From an uncultured Parabacteroides sp. (GTDB taxonomy: Bacteria > Bacteroidota > Bacteroidia > Bacteroidales > Tannerellaceae), in contig NZ_CAJJWO010000024.1 in assembly GCF_905196875.1 (NCBI RefSeq), forward strand, positions 6,136-70,135: 64,000 nucleotides of DNA, read 5' to 3'. A program made the translations under genes and the position numbers. This document shows, piece by piece, positions 16,063 to 25,202 of the stretch (position 1 is the first letter of the stretch; each line of letters begins with the position of its first letter). The notes beneath the pieces are model-generated. The model worked only from the letters and a program-made list of their open reading frames with translations. It searched no databases and had not been told where the DNA came from.

Positions 16063-16743
16063 ATGGAAATTCTTTCTATTGTATCGATTGTATCTTTGTT
16101 ACTGGCTTTGATCTCCGCCATAACAATCGTTTTGAATCTGGGAAATTATCCTCAGTCAATGAAAGTAATGAATATAGTCTGGCCTCTCACTGCTTTATGG
16201 GCTGGACTTCTGGCATTATGGGCTTTCTTTTCGTTTGAAGGGAAACGCTTGAATGATTCTGACGGGGCAGGGATGAATATGAATATGGGAACCTCCCCAT
16301 TCTGGCAGAAGATTGCTTTATCCACTTTTCATTGTGGAACCGGTTGTACATTAGCAGATATGATCGGTGAATCGTTTGGTGCAGGAGCACTGGATACAAT
16401 GGGACTGAATGGTATTGGTTGGTTGTGGACATTAGATTATATATTGGCATTACTGATCGGTGCATTTTTCCAATATACCGCTATCCGTCCCATGTCGCGA
16501 AAGGAACCGTGCGGAAAAATTTTTCTTAGAGCATTGAAAATAGATTTCCTGTCTCTTACCTGTTGGCAAATCGGAATGTATGCACTTTCTTATTTGTTTT
16601 TCTTTGTAATCTTCCCGGACCCTTTTCCACGTACATCGTATAGTTTCTGGTTTATTATGCAATTGGCTATGTGTGCAGGCTTTATATGTGCTTATCCGAT
16701 GAATTATTTTTTGGTAAAGAAAGGTATCAAACCGGCCATGTAA
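16063..16743 (+). CDS. DUF4396 family integral membrane protein
   Basis: This 226-aa protein has about five or six hydrophobic segments (residues about 5-25, 35-57, 125-143, 168-190 and 197-217). The family signature is present: STFHCGTGCTLADMIGE, with two cysteines and a histidine in the second half of the protein that could bind metal or take part in redox chemistry. Members are often linked to copper or other metal handling in other bacteria, where a Met-rich loop also occurs; here GAGMNMNMG is such a loop. The function is unproven. It stands alone, preceded by a terminator-like hairpin and followed by a bidirectional terminator. Confidence 0.8.
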   Translation: MEILSIVSIVSLLLALISAITIVLNLGNYPQSMKVMNIVWPLTALWAGLLALWAFFSFEGKRLNDSDGAGMNMNMGTSPFWQKIALSTFHCGTGCTLADMIGESFGAGALDTMGLNGIGWLWTLDYILALLIGAFFQYTAIRPMSRKEPCGKIFLRALKIDFLSLTCWQIGMYALSYLFFFVIFPDPFPRTSYSFWFIMQLAMCAGFICAYPMNYFLVKKGIKPAM

Positions 16744-16759
16744 ATTAGTTGTTTCATAA

Positions 16760-16793
16760 AAAAGGGATTGACCCATCAGTCAATCCCTTTTCG
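16760..16793. terminator. Bidirectional terminator between DUF4396 and SPOR genes
   Basis: A perfect 13-bp stem (16760-16772 with 16779-16791, core AAAGGGATTGAC) is flanked by A on the left and T on the right. It serves the convergent DUF4396 and SPOR lipoprotein genes. Confidence 0.88.
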
Positions 16794-16814
16794 TGTATTT
16801 AATAATGAATTTTT

Positions 16815-17306
16815 TTAGTACTGTCGTTCCAGTAACCATGCATCCTGGAAGTTAGGAGCATATTTAGATTTAATAGCGTCGCGGCTGTCGGCTGCATCGG
16901 CTTTATCATTGAAGCTGGCAACGATTACGCGCAACATACCTTGTTCGTTTTCACCTAACACAGCGTTGTAGCCATCATTCTGCATACGTTCTTTCAGGGC
17001 GTAAGCATTTGTTTTGTTTTTGAAGCTACCGATTACTACGCTGTAACGTTTCAGACGGCTTGCATCTTCACCTTGTGCAGCATTGATTCTTTCCGCACGT
17101 GTTGTTGCAGTTGAAGTTCTGGGTTTGGAAACCGGAGCGACTTCCTCTACCACCTCTTCTTCTTGTTCTACTACCTCAACAGGAGCTGTAGATTCTTTTT
17201 CTTTGGCTTGTTCGTAAGCAGCCTTATAAGCACTCTGTTTAGGTTTACATGAGCCGAATGCTAATACCATACTTATAGCGGCTCCAAATAACCAAATCTT
17301 GTTCAT
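16815..17306 (-). CDS. SPOR domain lipoprotein
   Basis: This 163-aa lipoprotein has a lipobox (LAFGSC, Cys at about residue 20), a Glu/Val/Ala-rich linker (about 25-65) and a C-terminal SPOR domain (about 85-160: KRYSVVIGSFKNKTNAYALKERM, read as two strands and a helix). SPOR domains bind denuded peptidoglycan strands at division sites, so a role in cell-wall processing or division is likely. It stands alone. A TATCTTFG-type box in its upstream region (TATCTTTG on the minus strand at 17333-17340) supports transcription from the 79-bp gap shared with the divergent peptidase gene. Confidence 0.9.
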   Translation of the reverse strand: MNKIWLFGAAISMVLAFGSCKPKQSAYKAAYEQAKEKESTAPVEVVEQEEEVVEEVAPVSKPRTSTATTRAERINAAQGEDASRLKRYSVVIGSFKNKTNAYALKERMQNDGYNAVLGENEQGMLRVIVASFNDKADAADSRDAIKSKYAPNFQDAWLLERQY

Positions 17307-17332
17307 ACTGTTCAGTTCTTAAATTACTTGTG

Positions 17333-17340
17333 CAAAGATA
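17333..17340 (-). promoter_or_regulatory. Promoter -7 element for the SPOR lipoprotein gene
   Basis: Read on the minus strand, TATCTTTG matches TAnnTTTG and lies 27 bp before the start codon. No clear -33 box at the expected distance. Confidence 0.45.
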
Positions 17341-17385
17341 TAAATTATATTTACTAATTTCGCACACAGAATATAATATATTATA

Positions 17386-19500
17386 ATGTACATGAATAAA
17401 TCTATTGCAACAATGGTTATGGCAACATCCGTATTACTAGGTGCTTGTAACCAAGATGCTAAAAAAGCAGAGGACACAAGACCCGTTATCGGACGCTCGG
17501 AAATCAAGATTACCGACGGACGAATGACACCAGAGGCTCTTTGGGCTATGGGTCGTATCGGAGGGATGAACGTATCTCCGGACGGACAAAAAGTCGTTTA
17601 TACGGTTGCCTATTACAGTGTTCCGTTGAACACTAGTAACCGGGAAGTTTTTGTAATGAACGCCGACGGATCTGACAACAAACAGATCACTCACACTCCT
17701 TTCTCAGAAAATGAAGCAACCTGGATTAAAGGAGGAACAAAGATCGCTTTCCTTTCGGGTGAAAGTGGCAGCAGCCAACTCTGGGAAATGAATCCGGATG
17801 GAACCGATCGCAAGCAACTATCCAACTATGATGGCGATATCGAAGGGTTTGCCTTCTCTCCAGACGAAAAGAAAGTTCTTTTTATTTCGCAGGTAAAGAC
17901 TGTTCCGAGTACTGCCGACAAGTACCCGGATCTGGATAAGGCTACTGGTATAATTGTTACAGATCTGATGTATAAGCATTGGGACGAATGGGTGACAACC
18001 GCTCCGCATCCTTTCGTTGCCGACTTCGATGGAAGCAAAATAAGCAATCCTGTCGATGTGATGGAAGGTGAACTTTTCGAATCTCCGTTGAAGCCTTTTG
18101 GCGGTATCGAACAACTGGCATGGAACACTACTTCTGACAAAGTCGCTTATACAAGCCGTAAGAAAACAGGAAAAGAATACAGTCTTTCTACTAACTCGGA
18201 TATTTATGTATATGATCTGAATACGAAGCAGACGGTAAATATCAGTGAAGGTATGATGGGATACGATACTAATCCGCAATACTCTCCTGACGGTAAAAGT
18301 ATTGCCTGGTTGAGTATGGAACATGACGGTTATGAATCTGACCAGAACCGTCTGATGGTAATGAATCTTGAAACAGGTGAGAAGACCTTTGTAAGTAAAG
18401 ACTTCGATTCCAGTGTTGACGGATTCTGCTGGAGCAAAGATGCTCAGAAGTTGTATTTTACAGGCGTATGGCATGGGGAGAGCCAGGTATATCAAATAGA
18501 TCTGACAACCGGTAATACACTCACTCCGTTGACAAGTGGAATGTATGACTACGAGGGTGTGACTTTGTGTGGCGATAACAAATTATTGGCCAAACGCCAT
18601 TCTATGAGTATGGGTGATGAAATCTATGCTATCGATCTGGCAGGAGATCATGCTGTTGCTCAGTTGACTACTGAAAACCAGTATATTTACGATCAGCTCA
18701 CAATGGGGAAGGTGGAAGAACGTTGGATGAAAACTACCGATGGCAAGGAAATGCTTACTTGGGTGATCTATCCTGTCAACTTCGACCCGAATAAAAAATA
18801 TCCTACTTTATTGTTCTGCCAGGGCGGCCCGCAAAGTCCGGTCAGCCAGTTCTGGTCTTACCGTTGGAACTTCCAGATCATGGCTGCCAACGATTATATC
18901 ATTGTGGCTCCCAACCGTCGTGGTTTGCCGGGCTTCGGTAAAGAGTGGAACGAAGCTATCAGCGGCGATTACGGTGGTCAGTGTATGAAAGATTATTTCA
19001 CGGCAATAGACGAGATGGCAAAAGAGCCGTATGTCGATAAAGATCGTCTGGGTTGTGTCGGTGCCAGTTTCGGAGGTTTCTCCGTGTATTGGTTAGCCGG
19101 CCATCACGATAAACGCTTCAAAGCCTTTATTGCTCATGACGGTATTTTCAATATGGAAATGCAATATCTGGAAACAGAAGAAATGTGGTTCGCCAACTGG
19201 GATATGGGCGGTGCTTACTGGGAAAAGAACAATCCGGTAGCTCAACGTACATTCGCTAACTCTCCGCACCTGTTTGTAGACAAATGGGATACTCCCATCC
19301 TGTGTATTCACGGGGAAAAGGATTACCGTATCCTTGCCGGCCAGGGAATGGCTGCTTTCAATGCAGCCGTACTTCGCGGTGTTCCTGCCGAACTGTTGAT
19401 CTACCCGGATGAAAACCATTGGGTTTTGAAACCGCAGAACGGCGTGTTGTGGCAACGTACTTTCTTCGAATGGCTGAATCAGTGGTTGAAGAAGAATTAA
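17386..19500 (+). CDS. Dipeptidyl peptidase 5-like S9 serine peptidase
   Basis: This 704-aa protein closely resembles Porphyromonas DPP5, which removes dipeptides from peptide N-termini in the periplasm and helps feed amino-acid metabolism. It has an N-terminal lipoprotein-like signal (TSVLLGACNQ), a seven-bladed propeller (about 45-430, with repeated SPDGQKVVY and DGTDRKQLS units) and an alpha/beta-hydrolase domain (about 450-704). The catalytic triad is S561 in GASFGGF, D646 in GEKDYRI and H678 in DENHWV. Motifs DLMYKHWDEWV and WRMTTDG-like KTTDGKEMLTWV also match the DPP5 group. The start could be 17386 or 17392. It appears monocistronic. Confidence 0.93.
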   Translation: MYMNKSIATMVMATSVLLGACNQDAKKAEDTRPVIGRSEIKITDGRMTPEALWAMGRIGGMNVSPDGQKVVYTVAYYSVPLNTSNREVFVMNADGSDNKQITHTPFSENEATWIKGGTKIAFLSGESGSSQLWEMNPDGTDRKQLSNYDGDIEGFAFSPDEKKVLFISQVKTVPSTADKYPDLDKATGIIVTDLMYKHWDEWVTTAPHPFVADFDGSKISNPVDVMEGELFESPLKPFGGIEQLAWNTTSDKVAYTSRKKTGKEYSLSTNSDIYVYDLNTKQTVNISEGMMGYDTNPQYSPDGKSIAWLSMEHDGYESDQNRLMVMNLETGEKTFVSKDFDSSVDGFCWSKDAQKLYFTGVWHGESQVYQIDLTTGNTLTPLTSGMYDYEGVTLCGDNKLLAKRHSMSMGDEIYAIDLAGDHAVAQLTTENQYIYDQLTMGKVEERWMKTTDGKEMLTWVIYPVNFDPNKKYPTLLFCQGGPQSPVSQFWSYRWNFQIMAANDYIIVAPNRRGLPGFGKEWNEAISGDYGGQCMKDYFTAIDEMAKEPYVDKDRLGCVGASFGGFSVYWLAGHHDKRFKAFIAHDGIFNMEMQYLETEEMWFANWDMGGAYWEKNNPVAQRTFANSPHLFVDKWDTPILCIHGEKDYRILAGQGMAAFNAAVLRGVPAELLIYPDENHWVLKPQNGVLWQRTFFEWLNQWLKKN

Positions 19501-19903
19501 TAAACAGGGATTCATCTCTAGAGGATAACTCGAGCTAACAATCTTTGCAACATTCAAAGCTGATAATAATAATAGAGTTAACTTTACAACTTGTTCCTAT
19601 TTACATAGTGAAATGGCATTAAAAACCATTCATCCTTTAAGGATTTATTAGTTGTAAAACAGTATATTGAATGTGTGAGATATGGGTGAACAGTTGTTTG
19701 AAAAGGTGAATGGTTTGCATAAACCATTCACCTTTTTTTCTTCTTTCTCCTTTTTGGATTGCTTATTATTAGTTCTTATGTCTTTGTTTACTAAAGGTTT
19801 AGTTCCTAACCGGTTTGATGATAGTGGGTGACAGGATGTTGGTTAAATGATACTTATTGCCGGTATCGGATGAATGTTTTTTGCTGAAATCAATCTCACA
19901 TGC
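19501..19903. other. Intergenic region with a long hairpin between dpp5 and the pseudouridine synthase
   Basis: No protein gene is supported here. A very strong terminator (19701-19739) lies 200 bp after the DPP5 stop codon, and AACCATTCATCC near 19624 partly repeats the stem sequence. The region may encode a long 3' UTR or a small RNA. The remainder, 19740-19903, shows nothing recognisable. Confidence 0.5.
19701..19739 (+). terminator. Strong Rho-independent terminator
   Basis: A perfect 16-bp stem (19701-19716 with 19721-19736) with a four-base loop GCAT is followed by T residues. It is the likely end of the DPP5 transcript or of a separate small RNA. Confidence 0.85.
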
Positions 19904-20821
19904 TTACCAGGAGCGTCTTTGCGTCTTGCTTTTAGAGTTGTAAGACGTTTTTCTGCCGGCTGCTGGCTTAGCTGATTTGAAGTTGCTACCCGATGCTGGC
20001 CGTTCCTTTTTAGCGGGGGAAGACTTGGCCTGTTGACTTTTGGTAACCGTACTGTTTTTAGGAGTAGTACTGCTTTTTCTTGCAGGCTTACCTTTTTTAG
20101 CTGAGGCCTCTTCTGTTTTCACTGAGTTGGCAATCTTCTTGTACAATGTTTCGGTCTCTTCGGGGTTGAGGTTGCGGTATTGTCCGATTTTCAGGTCGTT
20201 CAGGTGAATGTGCATGATGCGGGTACGTTGTAGTTTTGTGACATTGTAGCCTAAATACTCGCACATACGACGAATCTGCCGGTTGAGTCCCTGACGTAAA
20301 ACGATATTAAACGAGTTTGTTCCCTTCTGGGTAATCTCGCATTTACGGGTGACGACTCCTAAAATGGGAATACCTCCCTGCATACGCTTGATAAAATCAA
20401 CCGTAACCGGTTTATCTACCGTTACGAAATATTCTTTATCATGATTGTTGTTGACACGGAGTATCTTGTTGACTATATCCCCTTCATTGGTAAGCAATAA
20501 CAACCCCTGAGAGTCTTTGTCCAGGCGGCCGATAGGGAAGATGCGTTCGGGATGTCCGATAGCATTTATTACGTTGTCGCGTTCGGCCGGATCGGTTGTG
20601 CTGACAATCCCTACCGGTTTGTTGTAAACGATGATAATCGATTCAGCTTTACCGCTGATGATCTCGCCGAATACTCTCACCACCTGTCCGGGAGAGACCT
20701 GGGCTCCCATTTCTACCCTTTTCCCGTCAAGGGTAACAGCGCCTTGCTCAATATATTTGTCGGCTTCCCGTCGCGAACAGAATCCGCTTTCGCTAATGTA
20801 TTTATTAATTCGTATTTGCAT
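19904..20821 (-). CDS. rluF: 23S rRNA pseudouridine synthase, RluF/RsuA family, with lysine-rich tail
   Basis: This RsuA-family enzyme isomerises uridine to pseudouridine in 23S rRNA (RluF-type, U2604 in E. coli numbering). Residues 3-50 form the S4 RNA-binding domain (RINKYISESGFCSRREADKY), followed by the catalytic domain with GRLDKDSQGLLLLTNEGD, in which the Asp is the nucleophile, and LNRQIRRMCEYLGY. Residues about 240-305 are a Lys/Ser/Pro-rich basic tail (AKKGKPARKSSTTPKN and similar) that is disordered and common in Bacteroidetes orthologs. The start overlaps the end of the MATE gene by 17 bp, so the two are translationally linked. It is the last gene of a four-gene leftward operon. 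Confidence 0.93.
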   Translation of the reverse strand: MQIRINKYISESGFCSRREADKYIEQGAVTLDGKRVEMGAQVSPGQVVRVFGEIISGKAESIIIVYNKPVGIVSTTDPAERDNVINAIGHPERIFPIGRLDKDSQGLLLLTNEGDIVNKILRVNNNHDKEYFVTVDKPVTVDFIKRMQGGIPILGVVTRKCEITQKGTNSFNIVLRQGLNRQIRRMCEYLGYNVTKLQRTRIMHIHLNDLKIGQYRNLNPEETETLYKKIANSVKTEEASAKKGKPARKSSTTPKNSTVTKSQQAKSSPAKKERPASGSNFKSAKPAAGRKTSYNSKSKTQRRSW

Positions 20822-22187
20822 TGTGAAAACTGGAATCTGATTTAGTGAAGGTGCAAAGATAATATAATTTATCGAATCTCCTCCAAAGCAATATACCTAA
20901 CGTCGTCAGGCTGACCGGAAAACCGCACCAGATACCGATCGCTCCCCAATCGAAAACAAATCCGCAAATGTATCCGATAGGTAAAGCCAGCCCGAAATGA
21001 CAGAAGAACGCCATGTAAGCCATATATTTTACATCGGCTATGCCGCGTAAAGCGTTTGCGAATAGTATTTGCAACCCGTCTCCGAACTGATACAGGATGA
21101 CCGACCAGGATAAAAGAGCTACCATTGCCACCACGTCATGCTCAGGTGTGAACAGATATCCCATATTCTTATGGAAAGCAAGGATAAACAGGACAAATAT
21201 AACGGCTACTCCCATAATCAGGTGCAGTCCGGCGAAGGAAGCCCGGCGTATATCCAACCAGTCTCCCCGGCCTTTGAAAGCACTTACCCGTATAGTAACG
21301 GCGGCGGCTATACCGTAATAGACCATGAATCCCAATGTGGTAATAACTCCAAGCACCTGATGGGCTGCCAATGCCGTACTGCCTATCCATCCCATCATGA
21401 TTACACTTAAGCTGAATGAACCTGTTTCTACCCCCATTAACAGGCCGACAGGAAATCCCATCCGGATCAGATTGCTTAGATTCACCCGGTTGATGACACC
21501 ATCCTTAAAACCTTTCAGGTATTCTTTGTATTTATTATGCCGCAGGAAAAGGATAAAGAAAACGATGAATGTCAGGATACGGCTGGCGAGCGTAGATATT
21601 CCGGCTCCGGTCAGTCCCATTTCCGGCACACCGCATTTACCATAGATAAGAAAATAGTTTCCGATAATATTCAATACATTGGCTCCCAGCATGATCCACA
21701 TAGGAGTAACCGTGTCGGTCGCTCCATCGCTGAATTGTTTGAAGGAGTTGAACAGCATGGCAAATACGACGGAAAATAACTGAAGAATATAGTAAGGAAC
21801 GATATAAGGCATCAGTTCTTCCGGCTGATCCAATATCTCAATATTGAAGAGCAATAGAAGCATGCAAAGGCTGAGTAATATACCGACAATGAAGTTGATA
21901 AATAAACTGTTCTTCAGTGTTTCGCCGGCTTTTTTGAGCTCTTTACCGGCAAAAAGTCCACCGATAATAGGAGTGAGGCCATAGGAGAAACCCATTCCGA
22001 AGATAAAAGCCAGGTTAAAGAAGTTATTGACGAAAGAGGCGGCAGCCAGTTCATTGGTGCTGTGATGCCCCACCATGATGTTGTCGGCAAACCCGACAAT
22101 AATAATGCCCAGCTGTCCCAACATGATCGGGACACCCAGGCGGATTGTATCTTTGTAATGTTCTTTATAAGCAGAGAATTGTATCAT
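20805..22187 (-). CDS. MATE family multidrug/cation efflux transporter
   Basis: This 460-aa inner-membrane protein has about twelve hydrophobic helices and the MATE signature at the N-terminus (LGVPIMLGQLGIIIVGFADN, then MVGHHSTNELAAAS). Such carriers export drugs or metabolites using a sodium or proton gradient. The second half repeats the fold (GFPVGLLMGVETGSFSLSV). Length is normal. Its ATG overlaps the stop of the upstream cyclophilin gene by 4 bp (22184-22187), and its end overlaps the RluF-like start, so it is embedded in a tight operon. The substrate cannot be read from the sequence. Confidence 0.94.
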   Translation of the reverse strand: MIQFSAYKEHYKDTIRLGVPIMLGQLGIIIVGFADNIMVGHHSTNELAAASFVNNFFNLAFIFGMGFSYGLTPIIGGLFAGKELKKAGETLKNSLFINFIVGILLSLCMLLLLFNIEILDQPEELMPYIVPYYILQLFSVVFAMLFNSFKQFSDGATDTVTPMWIMLGANVLNIIGNYFLIYGKCGVPEMGLTGAGISTLASRILTFIVFFILFLRHNKYKEYLKGFKDGVINRVNLSNLIRMGFPVGLLMGVETGSFSLSVIMMGWIGSTALAAHQVLGVITTLGFMVYYGIAAAVTIRVSAFKGRGDWLDIRRASFAGLHLIMGVAVIFVLFILAFHKNMGYLFTPEHDVVAMVALLSWSVILYQFGDGLQILFANALRGIADVKYMAYMAFFCHFGLALPIGYICGFVFDWGAIGIWCGFPVSLTTLGILLWRRFDKLYYLCTFTKSDSSFHNANTN

Positions 22188-22951
22188 TCAAGTATCTCAA
22201 CCGATTCAATAACCACATTTTCTAACGGACGGTCCTGTCGGTTAGTCTTGACATTTTGGATGGCGTCCACAATCTCCAATCCTTCTACTACTTCGCCATA
22301 AACTGTATATTCAGAATCAAGGAAAGGAACACCTCCGATTGTTTTGTAAGCTTCACGCTGTTCTGGAGTCAGTTTGGCTTCATCCTTACGCTTTTCTGCT
22401 TCCATTTCTGTCTTGCCGATCAGCGTATCGCGGATAACAGCCAGTTCGGCTTTGTCACCACTTTGGTAAGCCGCTTTGATCTTGGCACTGTTTTCTTTTT
22501 GCAGGCGTGCAAAGATCGCTTGTTTCAGACGGCCTTCTTTTTGTTTCTCCATTTGGTCCAGTTCGGCGTCTTTGTAAACCTTTCCGGTGACGATATAGAA
22601 CTGGGAGGCAGAAGATTCTTTCTCCGGATTAACCTCGTCACTAGTACGGGCGGCGGAGAGAGCCCCCTTCTTATGGAAATATTTCGGATAAGCAAATTCG
22701 GCCGGTACGGTATATCCCAGGTCGCCGGCACCTAGCTGTTTATTCATAGGAGCATCTTTTGATGTTACATCACCACCTTGCACCATGAAATCCTTGATCA
22801 CACGGTGGAAAAGCAGGCCGTTGTAAGTTCCGTCCTCAACCAGTTTGATAAAGTTATCGCGATGTTTCGGTGTTTCGTTGTATAGTTTCAGTTTAATGTT
22901 ACCCAGGCTGGTTTTCATCAGCACCTGTGTCTCTTTTGCTTGCGTTTCCAT
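22184..22951 (-). CDS. Cyclophilin-type peptidyl-prolyl isomerase, cytoplasmic form
   Basis: This 255-aa protein has a cyclophilin fold with the catalytic region LLFHRVIKDFMVQGGD (Arg, Phe and Gln of the active site). Relative to the minimal cyclophilin it carries a charged helical insert of about 70 residues (about 125-195, rich in Lys/Glu, from KDAELDQMEKQKEGRLKQA onward) inside the domain. No signal peptide is visible, unlike its neighbour, so it is probably cytoplasmic. It catalyses cis-trans isomerisation of X-Pro bonds. It lies between the secreted cyclophilin (18-bp gap) and the MATE gene (4-bp overlap). The two cyclophilins look like an ancient tandem duplication. Confidence 0.93.
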   Translation of the reverse strand: METQAKETQVLMKTSLGNIKLKLYNETPKHRDNFIKLVEDGTYNGLLFHRVIKDFMVQGGDVTSKDAPMNKQLGAGDLGYTVPAEFAYPKYFHKKGALSAARTSDEVNPEKESSASQFYIVTGKVYKDAELDQMEKQKEGRLKQAIFARLQKENSAKIKAAYQSGDKAELAVIRDTLIGKTEMEAEKRKDEAKLTPEQREAYKTIGGVPFLDSEYTVYGEVVEGLEIVDAIQNVKTNRQDRPLENVVIESVEILE

Positions 22952-22969
22952 TCTTATTTTGTTTAATGA

Positions 22970-23641
22970 TTATTTATCGACAATAGTCATTGTCTTGATC
23001 TTTATATTCTTTAACGGCCTGTCGTCCTCATTTGTTTCGACAAACTGGATTTTATCTACAACTTTCATTCCTTTAACAACTTCACCGAAGACGGTATATT
23101 TGTTGTCCAGATGAGGTGCCCCGCCTTCAAGCATATAGGCCTGGCGTTCTTCGGGGGTAAAGATTTTATTATCGCTTTTCTCCATCTTATCCAGTTCCAT
23201 TTCGGTATAGAACTTTCCGGTTACAATATAGAACTGTGTACCTGATGAGGCGCGTTCCGGATTTTCGTCGTCGCTGGTACGGGCTGCACATAGCATGCCG
23301 CGTTTGTGGAAATATTTCGGATAAACGATCTCTGCCGGAATAGTATAACCCGGATCGCCGTCGCCTAGATGCTGTTCGACAGGTGCATCTTTCGAATTGA
23401 TGTCGCCGCCTTGTATCATAAACTGTTTGATTACACGGTGGAACAACAGGCCGTCATAACGTTTTTCTTTCACATTTTTAATAAAATTATCCCGGTGTTG
23501 TGGGGTATCGTTAAATAACTTCACTTTGATCTTTCCCATATCGGTATCGATCTGAACGAGTGTCTCAACATCCTGCGCTTGCGAATGAACGGATGTCAAT
23601 AATCCGGCAACTAATAAACATATAGCAAACAGCTTTTTCAT
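22970..23641 (-). CDS. Cyclophilin-type peptidyl-prolyl isomerase, exported form
   Basis: This 223-aa cyclophilin has a signal peptide (MKKLFAICLLVAGLLTSVHSQAQ), so it works in the periplasm as a folding catalyst. The active site reads LLFHRVIKQFMIQGGD, with the conserved Arg, Phe and Gln. It shares the Bacteroidetes pattern KDAPVEQHLGDGDPGYTIPAE and a short insert before EERQAYMLEGG, shorter than in the downstream paralog. It is the first gene of the leftward operon that continues with the second cyclophilin, MATE and RluF-like genes. A good promoter lies 28 bp upstream of its start. Confidence 0.94.
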   Translation of the reverse strand: MKKLFAICLLVAGLLTSVHSQAQDVETLVQIDTDMGKIKVKLFNDTPQHRDNFIKNVKEKRYDGLLFHRVIKQFMIQGGDINSKDAPVEQHLGDGDPGYTIPAEIVYPKYFHKRGMLCAARTSDDENPERASSGTQFYIVTGKFYTEMELDKMEKSDNKIFTPEERQAYMLEGGAPHLDNKYTVFGEVVKGMKVVDKIQFVETNEDDRPLKNIKIKTMTIVDK

Positions 23642-23668
23642 CTTCGTTTTATTTTGTTATTAAGGCAA

Positions 23669-23700
23669 CAAAAATAGTTACTTTTAGTCGTTAACGCAAC
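23669..23700 (-). promoter_or_regulatory. Promoter of the cyclophilin-MATE-rluF operon
   Basis: On the minus strand TTG (23697-23699), a 20-bp spacer and TATTTTTG (23669-23676) fit the Bacteroidetes -33/-7 consensus, 28 bp before the first start codon. Confidence 0.6.
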
Positions 23701-23767
23701 CTTTTAACACAACCTTTTCATGCGGTGCTTGTTCCTTACTGGTAAAACGTCTAAACAAAACACATTT

Positions 23768-25051
23768 ATGAAAGCATTTGTTAAAGGAGCAGCTCTCCTG
23801 CTCGGGTTAGGATTATTCTCTACCCATACTCAGGCTCAGAAAGTGATCATTCAGGATGAGGAGCCTAATTCTATCATCTTTGTTTCGCGCGACAAAGCGG
23901 GAGATGAGATCATCCGGATCTTGAATGAAACAAAAAATCCGCGCTTCCACGAACCGGGCATTCCCCGTTTTCTGTTGACCGACCGGAAAGGCCGTTTCGC
24001 TCTGGGTATCGGTGGATATGTAAAGGCGACTGCCGAATATGACTTTGGCGGTATCTCCAAAGATATTGATTTCTATCCGGCGCTGATTCCCAACAAAGGC
24101 GCTTCACATGTCAGAAACCAGTTTCAGATGGATGCTACTACCAGTACGGTATTCCTGAAGTTAGTCGGGCATACCAAGTATCTGGGCGACTTCGTCGTTT
24201 ATACGGCCGGTAACTTCCGTGGCGACGGTAAAGGTTTCGAGTTGCGTAATGCCTATGCTTCCTTGCTGGGCTTTACACTCGGTTACGATTACGGTTCGTT
24301 TATGGATCTCGCCGCTATTCCTCCCACAATCGACTTTGCCGGGCCGAACGGGATGGCGATCTATCATGCTACGCAGTTTCGTTATGAACGTGCTTTCGGA
24401 AAAGGATGGAAAGCCGGTGTCGGTGTGGAAATGCCGGTAGTAGACGGAATTACCAATGATAATTTAAGTATCGGTTCCCAGCGTATGCCTAACTTCCCTG
24501 CTTATCTGCAATATGGATGGAACTCTAAAAGCCATCTGCGTGCCGCTGCTATCGTAAGAAGCATGACGTATGATAACCTGGTGGCCGATAAAGCCGAATC
24601 GGAAACTGGCTGGGGTGTCCTACTTTCTACAACATTCAATGTTTGTAGTAAAGTGCAGGTGTACGGACAAGGTGTCTACGGTAAAGGTATCAGCCAGTAC
24701 ATGAACGATTTGAGTAACCTGAACGTGGATATTGTTCCCGATCCGACCAAAGCCGGCCATATGCAGGTACTTCCGATGATGGGATGGTATGCCGGTTTGC
24801 AGTATAATATCACACCGAAAGTGTTTGTTTCAAGTACTTACAGCCAATCCCGCTTGTATAGCGATAACGATTACCCTGCAACTCCGTCGGAACAATATCG
24901 TTATGGTCAGTATCTGGTGGCTAACCTGTTCTGGAATATAACTCCCGACTTACAGGTTGGAGCCGAATACCTGAGAGGATGGCGCACAGACTTTAACGAC
25001 GAGACACGTCATGCGAACCGGCTGAATGTGGCGGTTCAGTATAGCTTCTGA
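23768..25051 (+). CDS. DcaP-like outer-membrane porin
   Basis: This outer-membrane beta-barrel protein resembles the DcaP trimeric porin family. The start at 23768 (MKAFVKGAALLLGLG) gives a 427-aa protein with a signal peptide ending near THTQAQ; the frame is open from 23720 but lacks a signal there. After a short N-terminal segment comes the barrel, with alternating aromatic strands (GRFALGIGGYVKATAEYDF, RNAYASLLGFTLGYDYGSF), the phrase ATIDFAGPNG-like PPTIDFAGPNGMAIYHATQF and a final strand ending VAVQYSF, with the terminal Phe needed for barrel assembly. It probably passes small anionic solutes. It is monocistronic, closed by a strong terminator. Confidence 0.85.
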   Translation: MKAFVKGAALLLGLGLFSTHTQAQKVIIQDEEPNSIIFVSRDKAGDEIIRILNETKNPRFHEPGIPRFLLTDRKGRFALGIGGYVKATAEYDFGGISKDIDFYPALIPNKGASHVRNQFQMDATTSTVFLKLVGHTKYLGDFVVYTAGNFRGDGKGFELRNAYASLLGFTLGYDYGSFMDLAAIPPTIDFAGPNGMAIYHATQFRYERAFGKGWKAGVGVEMPVVDGITNDNLSIGSQRMPNFPAYLQYGWNSKSHLRAAAIVRSMTYDNLVADKAESETGWGVLLSTTFNVCSKVQVYGQGVYGKGISQYMNDLSNLNVDIVPDPTKAGHMQVLPMMGWYAGLQYNITPKVFVSSTYSQSRLYSDNDYPATPSEQYRYGQYLVANLFWNITPDLQVGAEYLRGWRTDFNDETRHANRLNVAVQYSF

Positions 25052-25087
25052 TCTATTTCACTCAATGAATTAAAATGATAGGACACG

Positions 25088-25125
25088 GGGATCATTACAA
25101 CTTTCTGTAATGATCCCTTTTTTTT
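25088..25125 (+). terminator. Rho-independent terminator after the porin gene
   Basis: A perfect 12-bp stem (25088-25099 with 25106-25117, GGGATCATTACA) is followed by eight T residues. Confidence 0.9.
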
Positions 25126-25170
25126 CTTTGTGTAAAACTGATACTTAATGGTTATTTGGAAAGGTTTTCT

Positions 25171-25178
25171 TACTTTTG
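25171..25178 (+). promoter_or_regulatory. Promoter -7 element for the HTCS gene
   Basis: TACTTTTG fits TAnnTTTG and lies 24 bp before the ATG at 25203. It overlaps the more upstream ATG at 25176, which argues for the later start. No clear -33 TTTG at standard spacing. Confidence 0.5.
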
Positions 25179-25202
25179 CATAAACAAATTAAGGAAACAA
25201 GC

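Noticed and set aside
19769..19780. ATTAGTTCTTAT, matching 12 bases of the 18-bp inverted-repeat arm
   Set aside because: Only one partial copy is present, without the palindromic second half or a partner arm, so it is more likely chance in AT-rich DNA.
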